A model generated the notes under the pieces. It made no database searches, was not told where the DNA came from, and worked only from the letters and a program-made list of their open reading frames with translations. Position numbers and translations under genes: made by a program. 64,000 bases of DNA from positions 124,001 through 188,000 of the forward strand of contig WBMQ01000014.1 in assembly GCA_016630905.1 (NCBI GenBank), written 5' to 3'. Positions 1 through 12,837 of the stretch are shown one piece after another; position 1 is the first letter of the stretch, and every line of letters begins with the position of its first letter. Source of the stretch: Capillidium heterosporum. Taxonomy: Eukaryota > Entomophthoromycota > Entomophthoromycetes > Entomophthorales > Capillidiaceae.

Positions 1-3000
1 GTTTCTGAGTAGCGTATTGATCCTCACCCAAGTACTTGGCCAACAGCTGAATCTGTAATTTGTAGAGGTTGTTTTGTTTTTTGGTCAAAGCGTTGAATTC
101 AGCCGAGTCGATGACGGCACCGCCACCTCCACTAGATCCAACATCAGCACCACCACCAGAAGAGAGCGTAATACCAGCTTTGGCAGCAGTAGGCTTGAGC
201 TACCGTATCCAACCATCCTTTAGCTTCGGCTTCCGAGTTGAGACGGTTGGCAGGTTCTTTAGTTAATCCAAGTAGCAGTACTGAGTCAGTTCTACCTGAA
301 CCTAAACCAAAGCTACTGGAGAGGTGATCCCTAGCATTGCTCAATGTGAAACCACCAGGCATCTTGGCAGCGATCAACTTTGATAAAAGTCCGGAAGTAT
401 GCTTTCCAAGGCTTCCTGAGAAAGCAGGGGACAAAGCGACGCCAAGTTCTTCCAAGGGGGTTTCCTCCGGCTTCTCAGGGATGTTGTTACCGAACTCCTT
501 TTGTAGGTCACCGAGAATTTCATTCTGTAAAGTAGACTTACCGCCAACTAAATCTTTGATGGCGCTAGTCAGTGGGATCTGACTGAGGTCCTTCTTGAGT
601 TTCTGGGCTACGACAGTGTGCAGGATATCAATGGCCTGGATGGGCTGATCTTCAATGGCTTTGGCAGGTCCACGGGCCACTGGAGCAGCTACTGGAATGG
701 AAGCCACTGGGGTAGCGGAGGCAGCGGGCGTGGGAGCTTCTTTTTGGCTCTCTTGACCTTGAGCCTGGCTAGGTTGGGCAGCTTCTTCGGGCTCGATGTT
801 GTAATAAATCTCCTTCTCATGCTTGGAGGCACACAAGACAGCACGTTGGAAGTTTCTAGCGTCGTCGTATGCTGCATACTTCAACTTCAAAGTACGGTCA
901 GCCATGTTGGCCAAGGTAGGTGAGGGCCCAACTTCAATTAAGCGTTCAACGCCAAAGTTCTTGAATAGCTGATCCTGGGTCTCGATCCATCGGACTGGAG
1001 AAGCGAACTGGAAGGCTAGCAATTCAACTAATAAGGTGAAACCGATTTGCTGCTGCTGGGCTGGGGTAAAGGTATCGTTTTCGGGCCAGTTCTTAATAAC
1101 CTTGCTGACTCTAGCACTGTTGGTGATCCTTAATACGTTCTCAAAGTACTCCTTGGTGATCTGGAAAGGCTTAGCGGTCAAGTTAGGAATGTATTTGCCA
1201 GTCAAAAGACCGACGTCAATAAGGTTGGGTCTCAATTTCTGGATGATATACGAACGGAAGGGGGCTACACCACTCAACAGGAAACTAGAGTGGAATGGTA
1301 CATCCAAGCCTTGCAGTGGAATTGTTGCAAAACCACGTTCTAACTTGAGGTAGCCTTCCCTGGCTTTCTTGGCCTGAGACTTGCTCAAAGCTTCCTTGAT
1401 AATGATGGCGAGGTGCTCCTTGACTTGATCCAAATCCATAGTCTTCAAAAGGGAGTCGATGTCGATGTTGGTAGACTTCATGTAGTTGAGTACGTTTGTC
1501 AGCGTATCCAAGTTGGTAGTCTCACCCGAAAGCACATACTGCCAGTTTTCGACGTTGTAGTTAACAATTTGAATGAGGCCTCCACTTTGGTGGGAGATGG
1601 ACTCGACGATGTACTTGAGGTAGGTCTCGTTTAAGGACTTGGATACTCTGGAAGGATTGACTGCCATCATACCGTAGTTTGTACGACCAGCTGAGTCTCT
1701 TTGGACGGCGTTCTGCATCGACATACCACGGTAGAATACCAAATCGGCCAAAATGTCAATTGGTAGAACGTTGCCTAATGCGGACAAAGCAGCATACTCA
1801 CCTAAAGAGTGGCCAGCGAAAGCACAATTACGCTGCACCAAGCCTTTAACCCTCATATCTTCGAAAGAGGCCTTTTCCATAAGGGTAAGTGCTGGCTGGG
1901 TAAACTGAGTAGCCGAAAGAAGACCTTCAGGTGAGGTGAAAGTGAAGGAAGTCGAACGTGAGTTGATCTGGGGGAATAGTGGAAGGGTCTGGGTTGTGTT
2001 GTCGTCGTTGACCTTCTCATAAGTCATGCTGGTATAGTTGTTGAGGATAACCTTACCTTTAGCACCACCAAAGTGGACGGTATGTTCCTTGGGGTTGTTC
2101 TTGACGATGTCGAGAATAGAGAACCCGTAGTACTTGAGGTAGTGAGCATCGGCGCCGTCCCAGATAGCTCGGGCGATTGGAGAGGACTCGTAGAGAGCCA
2201 TACCCATACCAACTTCTTGGGAACCTTGACCCGTGAATACGTAAGCAGTTGAAGGCTGGTCGACCTCAGCTGTACCTTCCAAAACTTTGACACCGTTTTG
2301 GTTGACGACTTCAACCTTGATGATCTTCTTACCCTCCTTCATACCAATGTGGTAAAGATTGGTAGTCAGTTGGTCACCGGGGAGTACCATATCGAGGAAG
2401 GAGACTTGGTAGCTGGTGACACGTAGAGGGTGGTTGTCGGCAGCAAAAGTCTCGACGAACTTGCGAGTGGAAGCCGAAGTCCACATGCCGTGAGTAATCG
2501 TTCCAGGTAAGCCGGCCAAGTCAGCAAAGTAGGGGTTGACGTGAATGGGATTGAGATCCTGGGAGATTTGGGCGTAGCTGAAGTTGGAGGCTGGAGTCTG
2601 TACGATGGCGTTGAACCCCTCACCTTTGGGCATAACCGAGTAACCACCGTTTTCGAACATGGTGGCTTGATCGATGGGCTTACCTAGACGCTTCAGGTAC
2701 TCGATAACAGGGTTACCGTGGGAAGTACCGTTGACATAGTTGACGGAAGCTACTGGGACCAGCTCCTTGGTAGCTGCCTGCATCATGACAACACCGGAAG
2801 TATTGAGCTCGGAGTAGACGGCAGCACTCTGGAACTTGGCGAAGGTGTTGAGTCTGAAAGTAAGGATGGATCCGGGTGTCAGCTGTAGATCTTCACGCTC
2901 CCACACGAACCAGGGCTTGGACTGAAGCACCGCAATATCCTTGGTCGAGTTCAAAACGATCTCCATAGGAAGCTCATCGACGTGTTGGAAAGTATGCTCG

Positions 3001-6000
3001 AAATCGGTGAACTTACCACGGTACAAGAACTGGCTGGTGACCTCCATAACATCGACACCAGAACGCTTGACAAGACCCTTAACCTGAACCATCTTACCAG
3101 CGTTATTGTTGATGACGGCAGTGATTTTGGCGTAGGTATCTACAACATCACCGCTCTGCAATGGGGTGACGTTCTCAAACATACGGAAACCGTTGGAGAG
3201 ATGGACTAGCTTGAGCAGATCGCCGTTGATGAAGCTGGGGAAGATCGTCTTGATGATAGCCTTCCATCCAACTACGATGGCAAAGTCAACTGGAGCGTTG
3301 ATAATTTCCTGACCCAAGTCGACGTAGAGTTCAGCTTGGTTGCCAACAGTCTGGCAGAATCGGGTGATCTCATCTTTTGAGACACTTTCAGCCAAGGAAA
3401 CAAACTCGTGGGAGGGGTCGTTTGGAATCTGGTTGAAGTCTTCAGCACCGAACCACAGCTTGAAGTAGAACTCCTTGATGCGCTGATTTCTACTGTCCAT
3501 GATCTCGTGGATGGAAGCGTAGCCTTGATCGGGCTTGTACAGGTAAGGGAACACTAAGGGAATTTCCTCCTTACCCTTTTGCTCGTAGAAGGTAACGTCA
3601 ATCTGGTTCTGATCGTCGATAGTTACCTTAATAGCGACTCGGTTGTTATCGTGCTTGATCTCGTGGACTTTGAGCTCAACAATCTTGTCCCCGTCATGCT
3701 TGATAGAGATCTTTTGGGCTTCTCTGGGCTTGAATACGCGCTTCAGTGGGTTAGGCAGGTACTGGCCATCCTGAATTACGATGGGTGAGGTAACCAAGGC
3801 CTTCAACCAGCTTTCAGTGGGTCCAGAGATGAGCTGCAGCCACTGCTCGGTATTCAAGGAGCTAGGGTTGTGGGCTTCGTAGATGACGAGATTCTGATCC
3901 AAGTTGTCTTTGATGACAATGACATCCTTAGGGAGGGCTCTTGGGTAGTTGACGGCGTCACCGCCGATGTATTCTACGCTTGGGATAGAGCTTGCCTCAC
4001 CGTTGTAGTATCTTGTAATCAGGCTTTCAACATGGGCGTTATGTATGGTGTCCAAGATCTCTTTGGCAGGCACGTTGATCCTGTTGGAGTGCTTAGCAGC
4101 TATAGGACCATGCAGAATGGCAGTTCTCTGAACATCTTGGCCAGGTACGGCTTGCAGATCCTCTGATTGCCACAGGCTGTCCTTCTTGAACCAGAACTCG
4201 AAATTCTGATCCAAGATAGGGATGAAGGGCACCGGTTTCTGATCCCTACGTAAGCACTGGGTCAAAAAGTACTGGATATCTTCGGAAGTGAGAAGCTGCT
4301 TGGAGGACTGGGGGTAGGCTTCCAAGAACTTGGCGACAAAGTTGAAGGGCTCGTGAATTTGCTTATAGTCCTGGAGGAGAGAAGCAGTTTCTTGAGTAAT
4401 GAAGCGCTCTTCGAGACGGCACATGAAATCACCCAAGAACCTTCTTAAAGAGATATCGACCCAACGATTCTCGTGTTTGACGTAGGTAAGCTCGACTAAA
4501 CGGTTGACGACTTCAGCGTAAGTCATGTCCTGGAGGTCAGCTGGTTCACCGCTAGCTTTCTTACCGAACCAGACCTTCTGGAAATCTTCGTTGAGCTTTT
4601 TGATGATGTAGTCCTTCTTGGCATCGAGTACAGCTTGGCGCTTGTTCCTGGGCAGGCTGAACAAGGTATCGTCCATCTCCTTCCAGAATTTAATACCGCG
4701 GGTAGCCACCTTGTGGATAGGTTCACCGAGCTCAGACTTGACAGTCAGAATACCACCAGTTTCTCTGGTATAGGTATTTTCCCAGTCTTTGTCATCTACA
4801 CCGGGGGCATCAACCATAGCCTGCTTGACGTCGTGGGCGGCTTCAGACTCAGCAGCGACCATCATACGAGATCCAAACAAAATACCGTCATAAGGCATAG
4901 GTGGGTAGTCGAAGGCCTTACTCCAGTCACCGGTGAGATAGGGGAAGGTATCCTCGGAACCTCCGAAGCCAGAACCAGCAACTAGGACGATGTTGGGTTG
5001 TTGACGGATAGAAGCATAGGTCTCAAGCATGGGCTGGTGGAAATCCTCGAAACTATGGTGACCACCAGCACGTCCACCGGTCCACTGTAAGACTACCGAC
5101 ATGGCAGGATTGTTCGCAGCGATAGAAACAACCTGTCTGATGGTAGATACGGACCCGGGTTTGAAGCTAACGTGCTTGATACCGACGGCAAGTAACTGGG
5201 AGACTATGTCGTTGGCTACATCGGGGGAAGGGACACCGGCTGCGATACAGATACCTTCGATGGGGTAGCCTTCCTTACGCATGGTTTGAACTAAGGGGAA
5301 TTGGAAGCCCCACTGGAAAGCGTTGATGAATAGCATGTTTACGGTGATACCTTCACCAGGTTTGACCAATTTCATGATATCGTCGACCTTTTGACGGAAC
5401 ATGGGTTCGGAAAAGTGACCTCCACCAGCCAATTCGACATGGTAGCCAGCGTTGATGACGGCAGCTACGAACTTGGCTGGTACGGTACAGGGTGTCATGC
5501 CGGGAACCATCAGAGGTGGTTTACCGATGAGTCGGGACATACGAGTATCTACGACGATCTTCCCAGTGCTTGCAATTTTGAGCAGCTTAGGCTGGAAGGC
5601 TTTAGCCCAGTTGACGGAATATTTAACCGAGTTTGGATCAGCGTTAAAGATATCGGCCTTGTAGGACAGGTTTGAGTTGCTGCCTTGTAGGGTTCCGGCT
5701 AAAATGACTTGGACACCAGTACCCTCTTTGTTTCGATAAGTGAGACCACCAATACCAGAAACACCGCCGGGACCAAAGTCAATGACGTGGGTAAGGGAAG
5801 CTACATTAGTGGCGACCTCCCAGTCGACTTTACGAGTACAGATGAGGTTGATAAGCTCGAGGGTCAGGTCTTGAGATTCACGTAAATCGGTGCCGTTGTC
5901 GGTGGCAAGGACAGGGATGGTTAGATCCTGACTGCGGAAAAGGAGGCCGTGCTTTTTAGCATCCTGGATAATAATTTCAGGAGCCTTACTTAGATTTTTA

Positions 6001-7310
6001 CCGTGGAAGGGAGCGGTGATGGGTAAAAATCTGGAGGAGAACTTGAGTTTACGCTGAGAGTAGGGAATTTTAGACTGCTCTAAACCGGCTGGCGCCTTGA
6101 ACTTCCTAAGAGCTACGTTGAGACCGTTGAGACTTTGAGGGTGGCCAACACAGACTATGGAGCGGGGGCCATTAACCAAGTCAATAGAGATCTGACGGTC
6201 TTGAGGTAAGTGCAGATTGGTGGCGTCGACATGCTTCTGTACTTCACTGAGTCGGAGGTTGAAGATGGCTAACATGACACTCGGATTACCCTCATCGTTA
6301 CTCAACGAATCTTGAAGAATGGTGGGATTCAAGGTTACCTGAGGGTAGATCTGCTGTGATCGGGCTCCAATCCAAAACAGTAAACCTAAAGCCTTCTCGG
6401 TGTTCTCGTAGAAGCTTTCTTCGTTAGAGGAGGAGGCGATGACGGCAGCCGAAATAATACCTTGACTGTGACCAGTAGTGCCGATGAAGTGGTTACGCAG
6501 TTGATCAGGAGACATACCTAACACTTTCATAGTGACTAGGTAGTGAGTCAACTGGATTAAGCCGATCATGGGGAGACTGACTGGAGCCGAAACTAGATAA
6601 GGGACATCGGGACGGGTCTCTGGGTTCTCCAGCCACTTCAAAACATTGAGACCTTTGGAGTGAATAGCACTGGCATCTGGGCTTAGAGCCAGGGATCGGA
6701 GTACGGACGACATCTTGGTGATGAAGGGACGTACAAAGCCCTCATAGTTTTGGAAGAGCTCGACTAATTCATCAAAATAATCCTCACTGTTACCTTGACC
6801 ACCGAAAACTGCGAACAAGGAAGCCTCCTTCTTACGTGAAGCGGTCAATAGGGCTGAGCTTGGGGCAGGACAGTCGTCGGCGTACAGAACACCTTCTTTC
6901 CTAAGGACACATAAGGCATGGAAGTAGGCATGGATAACAACGTAACGGTGCTCTAAAGGTAAGCTGGTAGTGGCAGCGTGTACATCGTTATTCTTTAAAT
7001 AGTCTTCCCTGAGGTGGAAGAAGACGGTCCTTACTACCGGATAGAAGGACTGGATATCTTCGCTCTCAGCTCGGTCGACTATGAAGCGGAGGAACAAGGC
7101 AGTTAAAGTTACTTGGGATAGCTCGTCAGACAAGATGCTTTCGGGCTGAGGGATCAGTTGAAACTCCTCACGTAGCTGTTCGGCGGCACCCCAGATGTCA
7201 CTTGGGATGAGAATGCTGAGTTCGGTGGTACCCTCCTTGATGACCAAAGGCCTGGAGGTGAGGGAGGAGCCGCTGTAGCTGTGCTGGCGTGAACGTTGGG
7301 TGGAGGTCAT
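1..7310 (-). CDS. FAS1-FAS2: Fused type I fatty acid synthase (beta + start of alpha), 5' part, runs off left edge
   Basis: Cytosolic fatty acid synthase making long-chain acyl-CoA from acetyl- and malonyl-CoA. Domains in yeast Fas1 order: acetyltransferase with GHSQG near residue 280, FMN enoyl reductase with the GGRAGGHHSFED stretch, dehydratase with NPIHV...GTITHGM near residue 1590, and malonyl/palmitoyl transferase with GHSLGEYAAL near 1835. Where yeast Fas1 ends, the chain continues near residue 2080 into the Fas2 N-terminus (QFASPVRWIETQD), a Pro/Ala linker and the acyl carrier domain with LVGGKSTLQNE near 2258 (Ser carries phosphopantetheine). So beta and alpha are one polypeptide, as known for basidiomycetes; yeast has two genes. 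ATG 7310 is chosen because an upstream in-frame extension to 7376 starts with TTG. No intron is visible in 7.3 kb. A single surplus base near 188-191 shifts the frame; the +1 frame continues with Fas2-like sequence to the window edge. Ketoreductase, ketosynthase and PPT domains would lie outside. Confidence 0.96.
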
Positions 7311-7461
7311 ATTCGCTTGTAATAAATTTGAAATTTCGAAGTTGATACTATTGAATTCACCGTTTACTTGAACCAACTGATATCGGAGTTGCGGATTGCG
7401 ATTGACCCTAACTGAAGTTCGATTTCGTTATAAAATTGGAGCAAGATTCGGTACCCCTTCG

Positions 7462-7472
7462 TTATTATATAC
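7462..7472 (-). promoter_or_regulatory. Possible TATA box of the fatty acid synthase gene
   Basis: Read on the minus strand this is GTATATAATAA, about 150 bp upstream of the chosen ATG. The position is plausible for a fungal TATA element, but AT-rich spacer makes chance matches common. Confidence 0.35.
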
Positions 7473-9466
7473 TTTTCGCTTGTGCTCGATCTCGAGATAT
7501 CTAAAATGGTAGAATCAGCAAAAGTGTGGAGTGTTATTGGATAAAATACAAAAGCTTACATCAAGACAGGTGTCCCTAAACGAAAACCATTATGCTATTC
7601 CTCTAATAATTTAAATTCTACTCCAGGTACCTTTGAAAAGGTGAACGCTTTGCTAAGATTTTATTTCTCACCCTTTCATTTTGCAAAGAAGCTTAAACGA
7701 TTGGCTGGCTCTGATTTCTATCGCGGGCCTGAAAAGGTGGTTTATTAATCATTCCCAATCAAAATTTAATTCTCACCCCTAATTTAATCCTTCAGTGAAA
7801 CTAAACCGTGGGAAAAGATAATCTATCGCACCTTATGTAGCATACTCCTCTCCATCTGACTTAGATAACCTAATGGGATCTAGACTAAGTTCGTATCTCT
7901 AGTATCCTTTCTTGAAGGATTATCTTCAGAAGGGATAAGGGGTACTACTCTGCTTTATCAGTCCTTAAAATACTATCTGATACTATCAGCTTCTTATAGT
8001 ATAGGCCTGCAGACAAAATAGCCAAATGTATCGCCAGCAATGAGTTTAAGCATGTACAACACACATATACTTGAACTATATTTTAATCCTGATTTCCCTC
8101 ACTATTCCAATCTAGTCATCTCCACTATCAAAGCTCTTGAAGATAAATCAAACTTCCAACAGATTCGGACCGCAAATTTCCACTATTCTAAACTCAAAAA
8201 AGCATCCATTACAAATTTTCTCACGAATCTACGATCCATTCGTCAATTAAACTTTAATTTATTCCTTCAACTTAGAAGCTTAGTCTATTTATAAATATAT
8301 ATTGACAAAATTTTCTACACTTTTAAAAACCTTATTGACTGGATAACAACATTTATCCAAACAAACAATTTTGTCAAGATATAAATAAAAAGTAATGAAG
8401 CTTTGGAAACAAGCTCTTGAAAGATAACTTATCGAAATCAAGCCATCCTTTATTTTGGTCCCTGAACCTGGAGTGCCAGGTTGAATGGTGCTTCTAATAT
8501 TTGGACCAGATTCGCGATAAGCAGTAAACATATTTGGAAGTTGGCTTGTACATCAAACTTGTTTAGCCTATCGGCTGATTAGTAAGTTGATTGGTAAAGA
8601 TATCTATAATTGCGATATAATATCTTGGGCTGGAAGATAAGTTAATTAAACCAAATATGACAATATATATTGGATTCATTGTATAGCAGCGTAACTCAGT
8701 TAGACTATGCTTTACCAACTGCAAATACATCAACAATATAGATATAAAGCTTATAGTATTAGCATTTTTTGATAAGAATCTCTCTTTATGATTGAACTAT
8801 TGCTTTTTTACCTATGTCTACAGCCACAATTAAATAAAATCAATACTTTTAGTAGATAAAGATACTATTTGGTTGAAATAATAAGTATATAGGACAGTAG
8901 TATGGATATTGTATAAAAATATTATTGAAATCCGTTACAAAATTTACTAATTTTGTACATTTCAATACATTCAAGTATATTTTCACTACTTTCTAAATAA
9001 CTATCAAAAAGTATACTACCTCAGCTTGAATCTAATTTGCAATTAATTATAAAGTTTATCCAATATAAGTTACAAATCAAATAAGGAAGGCGATAGGATA
9101 GCTTTATTTATCTACCTACTAATTCAATATTATACTTATCAGAAATAGTAGTATTTATAATTTGGTGGTTTAATATAAAAGAATATATATTGCCCTCGTT
9201 ATAAACATTGTAAACATAGCCAGAATTTGCATTTTATTGTAGTACTTTTCTGAAACCTACCTTTTTAAAACATAATTTGAAAATTTGTTAGAAATGAATA
9301 TATAGGAAATTGAGTATAGATACCAGTTATATTTTTAATGGCTATAATTATATATACTAAAAAACTTACAATTTATTACAGACTTTTAACTTTAGTACAA
9401 CCAAATTAAATCATAAATTTTATAAAATACAAAGAAATAAAGCTATATTGAAGCAACAAAAGAAGT
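7473..9466. other. Spacer, no supported gene
   Basis: AT-rich spacer between the divergent 5' end of FAS and the 3' end of the SDR gene. An 84-codon plus-strand frame at 8040-8294 contains several leucine-spaced stretches and could be a scrap of an F-box/LRR gene like the one at 47.1 kb, but there is no F-box and no clear repeat. Nothing else is recognisable. Confidence 0.4.
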
Positions 9467-10567
9467 TTATTGATACTCCTCAAGCTGTTTGATAGTATCG
9501 ATGACAGAACTATCCAAAGTTCTATACTCCAATTTCAAAACCTGTTTCGATTTGGAATTATCGAACTTGGGTATGACACCGTTACCCCAAGTAGTTACAT
9601 CGGATTTCAAATCCTTCAAGGTGAGGTTTGTATTCTCGACAATCAAATTTTTAAATCGGGTCCAGTCCATACCATCACTGAAGATTAGGAACCTACCGTT
9701 AGCTTCTTGAATTTCAACAGCTCGAACGTGGGCTAAAGCTACATCACGAATATCTACTCCAGTTACTCCGGCTATTTATAGCCCAATTAAATAAGGAACT
9801 TTAAACATAAATCTTACTTTTCAAACAAATTTCAGTACCATTCTTGATCCAACCCTTTACGATACTTAAACCACAGTTATCTTTGGATTCATCATCGATG
9901 GAGAACTTGGTAACTTCCAATGAAAAGTTGGGTCCAAAGCAGAAACAAGGGTTTAAAGTGACTACTCTGAAACGATCACCATGCTTCTCTTTGAACTTCC
10001 AGACCAGTAATTCGGCTTTAGTCTTAGCATAATAGTAAGGGTCTGTCTCAATGGTACTTTGAGTATTGAAGTCTTTTTCGGAGTAGATATATTCAGAATC
10101 GGGATCGGTTGGGAAAATAGCTGCTGAACTTGAAGTTACTACTATAGTCTTTACGCTGGGGACAAGTAAGCAGGTTTCCAATATATTTCTCGTACCTTTT
10201 GCAAAAAGATAGTGCTGTTGTTAGATACGACATAAGGATATAATAGCTTACCTTCAACTGCAGGCTTTATCATGTCTTCGTAGGCGTTCTCCGATTGGAT
10301 GACTATAGGTGTAGCTACATGGATAACAGCATCTACACCCTCCATAGCTAATAAGAAGGAACCTTCCTTCACTAAATCGGCTTCGAACAGGTCAAGTTGG
10401 CCTGGGTACTTCTCCTTGAGTTGTTGTAACGGTAAGCTTCGGCTACTCTTCAAGTTCCTGGTGGTCGTGTTGACTAAGTACCCCTCCTCCAAAAGTTGAT
10501 GGAGGATGTGTAGCCCCATGAATCCCGATCCTCCTGTTACTAGTACCTTCAAGCTGCTTTTAGTCAT
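9467..10567 (-). CDS. Extended SDR, dihydroflavonol-reductase / methylglyoxal-reductase (Gre2) type
   Basis: NAD(P)H-dependent reductase of the extended short-chain dehydrogenase superfamily; substrates in this clade include methylglyoxal and other aldehydes or ketones, and the actual substrate cannot be read from sequence. Spliced product is 332 residues, usual for the family. Three exons: 10567-10252, 10195-9818 and 9771-9467, with introns of 56 and 46 bp that begin GTAAG and end AG and keep the frame. Residues 8-14 carry the nucleotide-binding TGGSGFMG loop. The catalytic set is visible as a TSSSAA serine region and a YxxxK motif (YAKTK). The VDIRDVALAHV motif, typical of dihydroflavonol-reductase-like enzymes, lies just after the second intron, which supports the splice choice. 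It is transcribed toward FAS but stands alone. Confidence 0.9.
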
Positions 10568-11486
10568 CTCAAATAAACTGAATTTTTCAAGGCTGGTTGC
10601 TTTTGATGAAAGAAGGTAAACTTTTCGTAGCTTTAATATCTTTCAAATGTACCAGAAATCCATCGATGCGGTATAGTTTCACCCTGACAATATTCTTTAA
10701 ACACATGGACTGTAAGTTTTATAAAGTGTAGGTTTAATTGAACATCTATTCGTTTTTGGCTATATATATCAATCCCTTGCTGGAATCTATCCAATGGTTG
10801 GCGTTGAGGTGGCCTTTCTCGGGTAAATTGCAATTTATTAGATACATTCGATCATTTGACACCTGAGCCAATTAATCAAGTATATATTTAATCAATCTAT
10901 AGCTTTATATATAATCCATAAAATATGTCTATTTATAAAGTTAGTAAATTTAAATATAAGGCTAGTTTTATAGATTGAGTTCCCAATTTTATTCTGATTT
11001 GAAATAGTTCTAACTTTGCGCCTTTTGATTCCAAGAATTCTACTATATCAAGCCTGGTATTTAAGCTTTTCATTGTCTGTTTGAGATGTATGTTTTTATT
11101 GAGTGTTCATCCTACACTTATTTAAGCTTTTTTAGTTACTTGATTAAGAATACCAATTCCTTTAACTATGCTATCTATACTAATTTTATCAGTAACCAGG
11201 GTGCTTATAGTCAATTATGTGAGCAAAGATTTAACATTAGTCTTGCAAAAAGTCGAGTTTTCATTTCAAAGAAAGATCCAAGTTGCTTGTTATTTTTAGA
11301 ACAATAACTGCACGAATTTGATTGGATTTTCCATCCTATGAGTATGCATGGGTAAATTAGCAACGATGTATTATTGGTTTATTTAAGCTTTCTAAATTTT
11401 TGCCAACCACTGAACGTAATTGTAGAATAGAAGTATTAACCATTGGTTCATTAAGTTGACCGCAGCTATTCAGTATAGTTTCACAC
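10568..11486. other. Spacer, no supported gene
   Basis: Divergent intergenic region between the SDR gene and the 156-residue gene. Short frames at 10633-10833 and 11086-11307 show no family features. Nothing else is recognisable. Confidence 0.4.
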
Positions 11487-11501
11487 ATATAAAAGAATTT
11501 A
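11487..11501 (+). promoter_or_regulatory. TATA element of the 156-residue gene, copy A; left member of a 15-bp direct repeat
   Basis: The 15-mer ATATAAAAGAATTTA contains TATAAAAG (11488-11495), about 75 bp upstream of the ATG at 11571. The identical 15-mer recurs at 12268-12282, at the 3' limit of the duplicated block, so the gene is flanked by short direct repeats. Whether that is meaningful or chance in AT-rich DNA cannot be told here. Confidence 0.5.
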
Positions 11502-11570
11502 CATCTCTTTCACTTATCTTTTAAATTTAATCAAAATATAAGCTTAGCTATATCACTAAATCAAAATACT

Positions 11571-12041
11571 ATGAACTGTTGTGGAGTATGCTACTTTACT
11601 TACCGACCTTACAAGGAAGGGTTCAAGATAATTGAGGATTCTGAATACGCTCCAAGTATCTTGTATAGGAAAGGTACCGATACCATTGGCTACGACGACG
11701 ACAAAGTGATTAAAGATTGTAAACGGTTCCTCCAAAGAGAGTTTCCTGATGAAGATAGTCTATGTGTAGCCTATGTGATTGACAAACAAAGCTTCCAAGA
11801 TAACTCAATTAAGGTTTTATATTACAATGAAGATGAAACCATATTTCACAAGCTGAGGGCCACCACCAAAGGGATATCTATGTTTATGGTAAACATACCA
11901 ATCGGGAACATGGGAGTTGAGGAATTGGAAGACATGGCTGAAGATAATGATGGGATATTGGATGTATTGGATGATGAGTATGAGGATTGGGGGTACAAGT
12001 ATAAGACTGTTAGAGAGCAGTACGGTGAGGGAAACCAGTAA
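11571..12041 (+). CDS. Unknown acidic 156-residue protein, copy A
   Basis: Not assigned to a family with confidence. The product begins MNCCGVCYF, has no signal peptide or membrane segment, and ends in a strongly acidic tail rich in Asp/Glu/Tyr (about residues 118-150). A middle block with KVLYYNEDETIF followed by HKLRATTKG lies in an order reminiscent of an ADF/cofilin-homology fold (strand, short acidic turn, basic helix start), but this is a weak eye-match, not a diagnosis. A TATA element sits 75 bp upstream. A near-identical copy lies at 27404-27874 on the other strand; the proteins differ at only about three positions (residue 2, a Ser/Val and a Gly/Glu), all conservative of frame, so both are probably functional or very recent duplicates. 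Confidence 0.75.
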   Translation: MNCCGVCYFTYRPYKEGFKIIEDSEYAPSILYRKGTDTIGYDDDKVIKDCKRFLQREFPDEDSLCVAYVIDKQSFQDNSIKVLYYNEDETIFHKLRATTKGISMFMVNIPIGNMGVEELEDMAEDNDGILDVLDDEYEDWGYKYKTVREQYGEGNQ

Positions 12042-12284
12042 AATTTACATTTGCAGTTTATGCCTTTTACTATACACAATTTACTGGCTGAAAGTTATGT
12101 ATCAATTCCATTGCTTTTGCAAACTATTTCTATCGATGCTGAGGCTGTTTATGCTACTAAAGCTAACTAATTGAAGTCCATCAGCTCAGATCAGCTATTG
12201 AGTCTTTTTTGAAGATATAAGTACAAAATCCAACTAGATCATGTCCTAACTTTTAATTTTGAGTGGTATATAAAAGAATTTAGA
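11577..12284 (+). repeat. Segmental duplication, copy A (inverted partner at 27161-27868)
   Basis: About 708 bp match the reverse complement of 27161-27868 with only scattered substitutions and a few indels (roughly 98 percent by eye). Homology starts at the third codon of the gene and ends after the TATATAAAAGAATTTA-like stretch in the 3' flank. The sequences upstream of the two ATGs are unrelated, so the copies carry different promoters. Confidence 0.93.
12268..12282 (+). repeat. Right member of a 15-bp direct repeat flanking copy A
   Basis: ATATAAAAGAATTTA is identical to 11487-11501. It lies at the very end of the duplicated block; copy B has a slightly diverged version (TATATAAAGGAATTT read on the minus strand). 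Confidence 0.6.
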
Positions 12285-12837
12285 TTATTCCCAAAAGCTC
12301 TTGAAACATTTCTAGCTTTATTGTCTTTACCTTTTATCACTTTGATTTGGAGCAATTTGATATAGGAAGGATAGATGACGTTTTTAATTGAAGGAGGAGG
12401 AATGATGGAAGATGTGAACAAGTTGCCTTCGACAACTATTGCATACTTCATATAGCTATGGATTTTCTATCAGTTAAGCAGTAAAATTAGTCGGCTATTC
12501 CGCTTCATAAAAGTGAATTTAATACCTATCGTCTTTTATCCACATATCAAATTTTGTATATATCCTTATTTTATCGACATATAAGGGATGTGGTATTGTT
12601 AACTAAGCCGATTTTTAAAGAGTATACAAGATATTTTAAACTACATTTATAATAAGGATGTAGAAAAATAGATACTTTTGCTTTTTAAGAACAAGTATGC
12701 TAATTTATATATCGACCTAGCCAGGATCCTAAATAGAAACTAAGGCCTAATACTAACCTTTTAATCCTTTACAACAGTAGTACAAAAAGTTTTTATCATC
12801 TATGACAAGACCCCATCAAAAACCTTGAATGTAAACT
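12285..12837. other. Spacer, nothing recognised
   Basis: AT-rich spacer between copy A of the duplicated gene and the 3' end of the NCA2-like gene (tail-to-tail arrangement). No frame here shows family features. Confidence 0.4.

Noticed and set aside
7311-7376. N-terminal extension of FAS to 7376
   Set aside because: It begins with TTG; the first ATG (7310) gives an N-terminus of the usual Fas1 type. The same reasoning removed TTG/GTG extensions of the nucleoside transporter, the Gln-rich and cysteine-module genes.
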